Part shown: positions 21,401 to 31,574 of the stretch, piece by piece
Numbering within the stretch: position 1 is the stretch's first letter
Layout: each line of letters starts with the position of its first letter
From: Tribonema minus
Taxonomy: Eukaryota > Sar > Xanthophyceae > Tribonematales > Tribonemataceae
Reading direction: 5' to 3'
Length of the DNA stretch: 64,000 bases
NCBI GenBank assembly: GCA_017506865.1
Contig: JAFCMP010000013.1
Location: 558,001-622,000, forward strand
Notes under the pieces: model-generated
Database searches by the model: none
The model's input: the letters and a program-made list of their open reading frames with translations, nothing else
Told to the model about the DNA's origin: nothing
Program-made: the position numbers and the translations under genes

Positions 21401-22599
21401 GCTGAGATGTGTGCTGAGTAGTGTCACATTGAGTGCCCCCCCCCCCTCCGTTGTCTTGTTGCACCCAGTTGAGCCAGGGGGCGCATTGGCCGATCGAGAC
21501 CACCGCGACACAGGGTCCCTGGTCACAATCGACGTCATGCTCGCGGATCCTGGCGGCGGCGACTTCAGCGGCGGTCACTTTCATGCGCCTGTGACTCTCC
21601 GCGGAGCGTCATCAACTTCAACTTCAAACCGCGATGCGCATGAGCAGCAGCAGCAGCCGCAGCAACAGCAACAGCAGCCGCAGCAGCACCCGCAGCAACA
21701 GCCGCAACAGCAGCAGCAGCAACAGCAACAGCGGCAGCGGCAGCGGGACCACCATGATATACAGCACGCGCAAACGCGGGCCATCGGTGACGGCACCGCG
21801 CACGTGCACACACTGCCTCGGTCCGGTGGCAGCGCGGACGGGTCAACGCAGCAGTTCACTGGCGGTACAGAAGGGGGCCAAGTGGAGTTCACCAAGGGCG
21901 ACGCCGTGGTATTCGTCAGCCACCGGCGGCATCATGTGTCGCCAGTCACAGCCGGCCGACGCAGAGTCCTGGTTGTCGAGCTCTGGCAGGCAAGCCCTAT
22001 AGAAGTACTATTTCGTATTTATACTATACCGTATTCACCCGTGGGTAACCCTCCCCTCTTGATTTCTTGAAGGGGGGGCCTATTTGGCTGAATACCCCCC
22101 CCCCCCAATATTGCTTTTTCGATGCGCAGTGGCAGGCAAGCCCTACACTGTAATCTTGTACGGTGCAACTGCACCATTTCAAGGTGCAAGCATCAGCAAC
22201 AGGGGCTCGGGGCGCAGCGGCAGCAGTGCCCCGCAGCAGTGCTGTACGCAAGCAGACGAGCGCAGGAGGCGTAGGCCTGGGCGCCCTCGCACGCAACCCT
22301 GCCTTCCAATGTACATGCCCGCTGCCGCAGTTCGCATCCGCTGCCACGTACATGATTGCCCAATCGGGTCAAACAGCCGCCATCAAATGCTTTCAAGGCT
22401 GTACATGAACGCTAATGCGCGCCTTCTTTCCTTGCCTGTTCGTTCGTCATGTCCGCTCCTGCTGTGCTCACAGGGGGAAGAACGGCAGTGTGCGCACCGC
22501 TGCGTGCGCCCCTTTGGCGCCTGCGGTTACACCGCCGCGTACTCAAAGCTGGAGGCGTTGTTTAAGAGCTCATTTGGCGGCGCGGGCTACGAACAATAA
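18435..22599 (+). CDS. 2-oxoglutarate/Fe(II)-dependent dioxygenase (prolyl-4-hydroxylase-like), 4 exons
   Basis: Exons 18435-18860, 20010-20187, 21469-21989 and 22474-22599 join in phase to about 416 residues. The ATG at 18435 opens a basic leader and an alanine-rich hydrophobic segment ending VTALYMHI (about residues 45-65), suggesting an organelle presequence or membrane anchor. The core begins at GTWRTTYLHTGHAF. The facial triad is visible as H-R-D (DHRDTGS) and the distal His in SHRRHHVSPV, followed by the co-substrate arginine in TAGRRRVLVVELW. The C-terminus is Cys-rich (GEERQCAHRC), typical of related algal oxygenases. Intron 3 is GC-AG (TGGCAG|GCAAGC); the join ELWQ-GEERQCAHRC supports it. 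A roughly 40-residue Gln-rich insertion lies between H-x-D and the distal His. AATAAA overlaps the stop codon. The substrate is unknown. Confidence 0.86.
20138..20430 (+). repeat. 181-bp tandem duplication of dioxygenase exon 2 donor edge
   Basis: The last 50 nt of exon 2 plus the start of intron 2 recur 181 bp downstream. The donor AAG|GTGAGCGCTG and following intron bases are almost identical (GT at 20188 and 20369), while the exon part has small indels that break the frame. Usual splicing probably uses the first donor. Confidence 0.85.
21046..21062 (+). repeat. Short TTAGGG island
   Basis: TAGGGTTAGGGTTAGGG in dioxygenase intron 2. Confidence 0.9.
21641..21747 (+). repeat. CAG/CAA/CCG-rich coding microsatellite (polyGln)
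   Basis: An imperfect CAG-CAA-CCG run in exon 3 of the dioxygenase encodes a tract dominated by Gln with Pro, Arg and His. The frame stays open through it and the catalytic motifs on both sides are intact. Confidence 0.85.
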
Positions 22600-22600
22600 A
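22595..22600 (+). terminator. AATAAA poly(A)-signal-like hexamer
   Basis: The hexamer overlaps the TAA stop of the dioxygenase. A signal this close to the stop would imply a very short 3' UTR; it may be coincidental. Confidence 0.3.
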
Positions 22601-25600
22601 ACGGTGTGTTTGTCAAACAGCTCAAAAATTGCTGATTGCGAGTTGCAACCTTTGATGATGCTGACAAGCTCACGTATGCTGCTGAATACTTCTATTTCGA
22701 AGTATGTGTTATGACGGTTAGGCGCCTGTTTACATGTTCAGGCATTGTAGGGGAGGGGGGGGGGGGGATGCATATGGTAACGCTTGCTGTTTCATGCCAT
22801 TGATGCAGCTGTTCGCTCTGCTTTGCCTTCAAGAAGTTTATGCTTTAAGGCCCGGCCTGGCTGGTGGCTCATATATCGCAAAGCATATGTTATCTACTTG
22901 CGGTAATTACGGCAATACGTGAGATCGTCAGTGCACGAATAATGCATTAGAGCTTGAAGTTCGTAAAGCATTCATATATAGGCAGCTGCATAACATCATC
23001 ATGCATGCCAGAACTTGCAAGTGCATGAATACCTTGCTGCCGTTGCAGCATAGCTTGATCATGCATGCATGAAGGTTTTCATTTTCGAGACTAGGGACCA
23101 TTCATGCAAGTCTAGGCACATGCTGACAACAGGCTGATGCTGACAGCAACAGCAGCTGCTAGCACTTGAAAGTCACAAAAAGCACTTGCAATTCATGAGG
23201 TGCACATGCCACAGTGCGCATAGTCAATTGGCGTTCATTGTGTCTTGGGCGTGCACCTGGCCGGACGCAGATTCAAGTTCAACAAGTTGGATGATCAATG
23301 CTGAACCTGCAGGCTGGGGCGGTGACGTGAGCATTATTGCCGCAGTCACGTCTCATGATATGGTATGTATGTGCAGGGGGGCTTCATGATTATCTACAAG
23401 GCATCTTCGTTCAGATGCTTTCGCCTCAGCGTAAAGTTGTGGTCCATCCCTGCGGCTATGGCTGCAGCTTTTGAAGACAAGTCTTCTGCAAGTCTTAGCA
23501 TTCCCTCAACCGGCTAACCCTGAGGCATGAGGCGGCATGCCGCTGGGTGTGTTCTGAAATGCCATGGCTGCAGCTGCTGTCAAATGTGTGAAAATGATAG
23601 CATCTATCATATGATACTTCGAAGTACATATTATGATGACATTGGCCTGCATGAAGACTTTGAGATGGAGTCTGCGTGGAGCTGGGTGGCCCTAAGACGG
23701 GTCTGTCTGTGGGGGGAGAGTCTTGTAGCTTCGTTCAGTATCCCTGCTAGTATGTGGGGGACAGTCGCCTGCGGGTGCTTTGTTGGGGGTGATGTGGGGG
23801 CGGGGTGTGGCGTGCAAGCTTTGCATGCTACATCCAAGAGTGAAAACAAGGCGACACACCTACATTATGGCATTTCCACAGCCACAAGTGGAATATAATC
23901 AATGAACATATTATGCTATAGTGTGATGATGACAATGTCATGCAAGTCCATGGACCGTGGACGTTGCATGACAATGTGTATTCGCTAACGGGCGCACATC
24001 ATGACATTGGGCATTTATGAGTGATGCTGCGCGGAGCAGGTCCTGGATTCTGGGCAATAGTTCCAGTGCGCATGACGAATCTGCATGAGCTGCCTCACTC
24101 CCCTAATAAATTCGATTTGGATTCGAAAACTCATGGAGTCAAGACTCGTTCTTTGCGCCGCCAAAGGCTGTGCCGCCGCCGCGGTGTGAAGAGGCACGTG
24201 TAGATGTACGCGCACTTAGTCTAGGTAGCGAGGACGCAAGGCGAGGACTAGCAATTGGAGAGGAGCCCCACTTTCGCCGTGTCGTGTCGTGTCGTGAACA
24301 GGTGCGTTCATCGAATTACTCCACAGGGACGCGCGCGTCAGATGTTTACAAAGTTTTGAAAATATATACATCTGACGTGACACAGATAGTACTGTATTAC
24401 GTTGTGATATGTAGCGGCCGTGCATGCATGCGCGACGTGATGCTGAAGTCGTGCTTGATGTGCTGCAAGATATACACCGCAGTACGGAAACACTTAGTGC
24501 AGCGTCGGTGTGCACTGTGAATCAATTCTCCCAGACTCTGAACTGTTACAGCCTCAGGAGGATCTAGATAGTGATACTTAGTCTGTATGACTTGGACAGG
24601 CAGAGAGACTCAGTCCTGCTGTCAGTGCCACAAATGCCTATGTCACGTTGACCATTATGATAATAATTCAACCTGGCATCTTCAACCTGGCAGTCACTGT
24701 GGTAGACTAGACTAGACTAATATTGCAGTCACACTGTGTATGATGCGTCACAGCACAGCCAGCTTGAACCATGCCAATGTCCTTGCTGAACCTCCGACGA
24801 GGTGATCTGAACTGGAATAAATTTGAAGGCCTTCTTTTGAAAAAGCACTAAGTCTTACTAAGTAGTCTACTAGCAGCAGCCATGGCTGCAGCCAGACTGT
24901 CAGTGAGTGGCACCCGGATTACTAGTAGTAAGTCTCGGTGCAGACGTTGAAAGTTGATGATAGACCCACAGTGACTGTGACTGTGACACGGTGGCTGTGG
25001 CAGTGCCACTGAGCATCAAAGCGGAAAAGAGTTAAAATACTTTGTTGGTTTACAACATGCAACAAACTGACTCAGAGAGCTTACTAATAGTAGAACGCCA
25101 TGATGATACTGTATTTGATGCATCGACCATCAAATTGACTTCCAGTCTATCCAACGATATATCGAAAGTCATCGATAGTCTATCACGATGTTGCAGATCC
25201 CATCCGAGTCGTACGCCATGGCACGGTGTGGTGGTGGCCCAGAGGTGTCCATTTTGTGTCAGTGATTCAAGTTGTCATGGGAATCAATTTCAAGTTGAAA
25301 CTGATTTCAAATCATTCTGGTCATTGTAGTCATAAGCCTTAGTGGCCCAGATTTGCCTTGAAGCACTAATTAACCTCAAGCATATAGCCCACTGACTTCA
25401 AGTGACTTGACTCACTGAAGGTTTGGAGTGCGAAAAACAGGACCTGAATTCAATTTGGGCCCCGACAGGCCCTGGGTCCAGCACCACTGGCAAGTTTAAC
25501 TTTGAAACCACTTCAAGGTGTTCAGGCACTTTGGCGACGTCTGGTCACCTGGTCCAGTGGTTGAACCCACTGGCAGTCAGCGTTCGCTGCCGCAGCGGCA

Positions 25601-28600
25601 GATTTCAAAAGCCTTAGGATGTTGAGCCTCAGGTTTTGACGTGAACTTCAAGGCATCAGACTGAGTGTAACAACCGTCACGGTGACGGTTTGAAGTTCTT
25701 GAAGTTGGTGATGATTCCATAATGAGCAGCTTGAGATGAAATTCCTGACTTCAAGTTCAAGTTGACAAAACTCGATTTTCCGGGGAGTCCAAGTTCAACA
25801 TGATCAATGACATGATGCCGTTGGAACAACAACTTGAAGAATCTGATGCTGATCGTCAAAAGGAATCATTGTGTTGCTATATATTCATGTGACACTGTAC
25901 GTACTTCGTCTAGTAGTCTAAGCCTTACTAATAGTAGTAGAGTATTACCGTTAGTATGTAACTCATTGAATGTGCCAGCTGGGGGGGGCATCCGCGCAGC
26001 TGGTCTTGCACCTAATTATCAAATCAGCCATTTGCATTTCAGCATCTGATGTAACATCAGATTCTGATTTGGAGACTGTAAAACGAACTTCGGAATCAAC
26101 TTGTTGAACATGACTCGGAGGCTCGGTCACGGGGTATGCCCAGGCTTTTCAAATGTATCTGGCCTAATACTGGTAGTATGCAATAGGCCCAGTTAGTACA
26201 TCTGATTCAAACTAGGAATACGTAAGATATTATGATACCAGCGCCCCATCCGGGCCCCCTCGGAGCTCCCGCGCGTTTTTTCAGTTACTGTAGTACTTCT
26301 GAACTTCGGAATCTGATCAGGTGAAGTGCCTGCCGGTTCTGAGGTTGGCGAGTGCATAAGGGCTTGAGTTACTGTAGCTGTGGCGTGCCACTGGTTCGAT
26401 AATATGTGGTCTCAGACTGTACGCAGTAGACTATAATATAATTGTCGTCTGGTTTTGATTGAATCGCAATCACTGTCACACGGTTGTGTGTGCAACTTGA
26501 CAATCATTTGACATGTATGAAAATCGTATGAACAGTTCAACGGTCAACTTGTTAGAACCTGAAAGTGACGGTAGAACGGTGCTCCTGTTACAGTAGCATT
26601 TAATTTATCACGACATGATGACATTTGTATGGAAGTACACAATGCTCTTCTGAGAGGTCGGTTTGATGAAGTTTGAATTATTATGGTTCGTGGCAAATGT
26701 GTTGTCCAGGCTTAATAGACTCTTGGATACTATTTTATCAATTTACCTTTGGCAGGCCGCAATATCATTCCAATAACTAATAGTCCGACCGGAGTACCCT
26801 CAGGCTGCCGGCTCAAACAGCGACAAGACATTAGCTGTGGGGCCTGAAGGAAGTCGCAGCTCCGATGTCCGGTGCCAGTCACTAGTGATCACTGTGTTTG
26901 CACAGACACGCGTACATGTAGCAGTTCACCAGTAGCCTGCCTATCAGGAAGGGCGCAAAAATAACAATGGGCCAGGTAATGCAAATGAATCATTGCTCAA
27001 TCTCTCAATTGACGTGAGTCGCAGCCGGTCTGAAAGACGCTTCAAAATTTCAATTGAATTATAATTGTCAGGAAATGCCACAACCATCTTGCCCAACCTG
27101 AAACAACGGCATGCACTCAGGCCGCTAATGCTTACAATATAGTAACGGCGACCGTGGATACTGTAAACCCACTGGCAGTTGAGCCTGTGGGTCACTGTGA
27201 CACTGTGACAGTAAAAGTTACAGCCTGAGTAGTACTCTATTGCTTCTGGCCCAGGGGCTTGTAGGTTGCATATTTGGCTTTATTAGCATATGCCATAATG
27301 ATTGTGCACATCAGATTCTGTGAAATCGATTTATACGTTGTTGCGCTAATGCAAGATCATGATTCAATTCAAAGCTTAATTACTAAAAAGCCTGTCGGTG
27401 ACTGCTAGTGTGTGGTACAATAATTTAAAAAAGTTTAAATGCATTGCCATGGCCTACAAGTAGTCACCGCAGTCATCAATTGACTGAAGGGCACAATGCC
27501 GTCTGATACCAATAGTATGTAGTACATCACATCGTGATCATCCCGCGGCAGCAGGCCATGTCAGCGGCCGTGTGTCACTGCCACTGGTGTTGAACCAACG
27601 GGATTGGGCAGCGCGGGACGAATTTCGGTATCATCATGATTATCATACAAAACAGTGTTTATGATTATACTGTGACAGTGACAGCTACAAAGATGACTAC
27701 CAATACGTATGGAGTCCTTTTGTCAACAAGTTGAAACAGTTACTGATGCCATGAATTTTTATAAATCTTAGCATAGTATGCTTCAGCCTCGGAGGTGGCG
27801 GTGGCTGCTGTCAGTAAGATTTGCATTCTAAAAAACAGAACCTGATTTGGGAGACCAGTCCGGACCTGTCAAACCACTTTCAAATTAGCCACAAGTCTGC
27901 TTTAACCCTGCCAGCCTCCCAGTGAGCGCTGAATTTTGAGGTTCGCAGCTGCAGTCAACATGATGTTGAGGTTATAACTTATGAGGTGAAGGCAACCGTG
28001 TTGAAGTTGGATAAAATTCCATGATGAGCAAGCGCTTCTACGATTTCAATCTGTCAGTGAGTTGAACTTCCCTGGCAGCTCAAAACTTCACAAGTGAGGT
28101 TGGTGGCAGCCGCAGTGAACTGCGGCAGCCGCAGTGCAAGCTCAGCATGCATTGAATATCTCTCAGTTAAACTCAAACTGAGTGGAAATCAAAATCGTTT
28201 TGCGACATCATACGTTTCTAGGCATGACTGCAGTCATGACATACTATTCGGGGTGACAAAGTAGAGCAGATTCTGAAGTGCATTGAAAGAGTTCACAACT
28301 GACAGTGTGGATCCTGTCAGTGATTTGAACTCAGGTCCAGCGCCTAGTAGTTTTCACTTTAAACCTTAGGCTAGTGGTGGTAGTAGTACAGTAACTATGT
28401 GGCAATTGGAGATACCGCTCGCCGACAGTCTGCTAGATCCAATACTGTGCTAGTGACTATCGAACTTGAAGTTTGCGTTGAGTCTGCTAGATCCATTACT
28501 GTAAATGCTACTGTAGCAGACTGCGTAGAGTTGATGCTGTTGAACTTGCAGTTGCTGCAATGACCTACTATTGCTGTGACGATAATGCATGGAATACATT

Positions 28601-31574
28601 GGGACTCACTGAAAGCTGCTTTAGTGGCATATGATGTTCCTGGAAACAACACAACAATGTTCAACTTCATTCAAAGTTCTAGTTGTACACGAAAGTTCCC
28701 GAAAAGAACTCTTGGATGAATTGCCGTTTTAGGATTTAATCCAACCTCCATCTGACTCAGAGTCACAGTGTTTGATACACAGCTTGTAACACGTGTACCT
28801 TTACCCCAATGACTGCATATCATACAGTGGCTCTTGCAGTGGCTACTGGTATATGAAGTTGATGTAATCTTGTTGAGTCAGGGACAAAATTTTGGAGTAT
28901 ATCCAGGAGTTCTGGACCGTGAGATTCTTTAATACTAAGTTTAAGTCTTCTATAACTTTATGTTCATGCTAGAGTAACACCGTGACTGTTGACAATTCGA
29001 AAGTTCCTGTTGGAAAACTTTTGAAATCATAGTTTAAAATGCAGGCTGCCAGACTGAGTGTGGTGGCAGCGATTGATTACTGTCAGCTGTTCTGTCATCA
29101 TATGGTTAAAATTCTCTGTGTTATCCAAGTGATACAGTCACTAACCCCAATGCGCTGTGCTGCACTTACTTGAAGTCACTTGGAAATTCTCCCAAATTCT
29201 TGGACGTGCAGATAACATTCCGACAGTTTGCTGCTGGCCAACGGGTCCTGAGTCAGGGCAGGCGTGCGACACAACTGTGACGGCAACGAACCCTGCTTAC
29301 TAGTAGCGACGGGACATCCCCGATCAACTTGTTCGACTTGAACACGCTTATTCTTCACATGTGGCACTACATGCCCGATGGCGTGGCATTTCAACATGAC
29401 AACATACTTGGCATGCCCATTGGCAGTCAGATTGGCATGATTGCCCGGGGCAATTCCAATGAGTCATCCAGCCTCACGCTGTCAGCGGGCAACGACTTGA
29501 AGATCTGGGCGCACAACAGCTTCAACTTGTCAATGAACTTCCTGGCGACCGAGGTAACTGAATCAGATTTCCCATCACATGCTACTAGTAAATGGTAATA
29601 CGATGTCATCAATGATTCAGTTTCAGCCACAGAGTCGCCTACTAGCATTTCAACAACATGGCATTGAATTTCATATTTCCTCTAGGCTCAAGTCATGATG
29701 CAATTGCAATGGTTAACCCAAAACTAAAAAATGCCACCAAGGCTGCAATTATGCTATGTATTGTGAGGTCTGTCAAGACATGGCGCACTGTGACACTGCC
29801 AAAGCTGAGTATCAAATGTGGGCTCACGTTGACGCTGCGGCAGCTGCAGACTTTTGTTTCACTGATGTTGAGGTAGGTTGCTTGAGCTGCGATACTGCAT
29901 ATTGAGCAGTGGTATTTGTATTGCGGTGATGAATTCTGCTTCAACTAGAACTAGGCGGCCCAATGGGATGACTATTCAACCTTCAGGTTCGTCCAATGAA
30001 AATGTCATGGCGCACACCGTAACACTTCAAGTTGAGCTGTCATTTGCACTGCGGCGCCGTTAATTTTGCAGTGCTTCATAAAATCTATTGATAGAATATC
30101 ATGAATCCGATGCATGCATTCACGATATGCTGTGTATGCGCATGCGTGCACATTCTTTGGTGGTGTTTAACAACACACACATATAGCAGTCTGTGTTGCA
30201 AGCAACCAGGCCCAGCATGACACCGATAGACATTATAATAAATTTACACGAAGCTAACTTCAATTTATTGAGTGATGACTAATTGCGCTGGCTCTACCAT
30301 CGTTTTGCACACATGAAATTGAAGCTAAGCCTTCAAGTTGATGATATGAATGTCATGCGTCTGTGGTGCAATAAATATTGCATGCAGCGGCAGTCACTGT
30401 GGCACATTACTGTGCCAACTGCAACTGTTACAGTCGCAACAGAGTCAGACTCTGCCAGCTGGTCTCAGAGGCTCTGGCTGCCCAATCATTGAATTCAAAG
30501 TTGAAAACACCATCGTGCACTGCGGAGCGCTAATGTGAACATGAATGTTCAAATACTAGTAGAACCTGCACACACACGTTAGTTGCTGCACAATGTCACG
30601 ACAGGCTGTGTCGTGTGCCTCGGCTGTAATAGACGCGACGCATTGCATCAGCAACGACTGTCATGTGCCTCAGGCTGTTAAGATGACTTGAGGCTGCAGA
30701 TGCCACTTTAGAAATATGATTTAGCACTATGTGGCAATGCGTACTACAGCAACTGTGCACGCGGATGCCCACTGCCTCAGGCTCTACAACCTAAACGCTG
30801 CTTCATGATAGTGGCATCAGAATCATGTCATTGAGTGATTACGGCAGTCTTAACGCAACCAGGCAAGACTCAAGAGCCGATCCAAACTGAATAATAAAAA
30901 ACAACAAATTCAGACAACCCGGCATAACGCCGATCAGGCATGATTTGGACATGAGAGTTTGCAGTTGCCCAAGCAACTTCAAGTTGAGAAAGTCTAAACC
31001 AGCGGCACCAGCTGTCGAGTGTGTGTAACAAACAGCACACTTCAACTTGAAGTCAACTTATCAAATTGTTGAAGTAGTCTAACTTGACCTTTCCAGAATT
31101 GCGTTTTTTTTCATTTGATAAAACTTCAATAGCCCTGAATAAGTTTAAATCCAAATTGAAGTGTAATCTGCAACTACTAACCCTGGTCTGCCCGGTTGAA
31201 AATTGTGGGTGTCGTGTGCGACAGGCTATGTACCGGATTGCCTGCCTTACAATTTAGGTTGCACTATTATAAATTCTTCCCTCATTGAATGATCAAGTAA
31301 TGTACTTTGAAAGTACAGACATATTTGAAAGTGACATGTCAAGGACTTTGGAAGCTCGGGACAGCTTCTTGTCACTGGCATCGCACACACTCTGGCAGGC
31401 CTGCTACCAGCGCCATTGTAATGCAGGCTAGACTGCACCATCTACATCACTGGTTCATGCATGGTCGATGACCTTGCACACACACGCCCGGCATGTCTCC
31501 GCTGCAGCGTACTGTGCCCGCTTGCGTGCTTTATACAAGTGCCAGGTGTAAATTACACGTAGTGTCTCCTGCGC
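22600..31574. other. Nine-kilobase AT-richer stretch without a confident gene
   Basis: Base composition drops visibly against both flanks. It is full of short direct and inverted words such as CTAGTAGT, ACTTCAAGTT and CAGTCACTG, and open frames rarely exceed 100 codons. The only segments that look coding are 29,304-29,698 (listed separately) and weakly 25,042-25,329. The GC-rich, boundary-copied exon style of the rest of the window is absent. Confidence 0.5.
29304..29698 (+). CDS. Possible 3' exons of an unrecognised gene
   Basis: A 250-nt open segment (29304-29553) begins after TACTAG and ends at a good donor (GACCGAG|GTAACTG). It reads NLFDLNTLILHMWHYMPDG then GMPIGSQIGMIARG, with regular hydrophobic spacing. 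A second piece (29627-29698) after TTTCAG continues in phase as RLLAFQQHGIEFHIS and stops at TGA. Codon use is AT-richer than in neighbouring genes. No family was recognised and no upstream exons were found; it may be a chance open frame or a decayed gene. Confidence 0.3.

Noticed and set aside
22600..31574. Integrated viral genome
   Set aside because: No recognisable viral hallmark gene or long open frame was found; low GC alone is not evidence.
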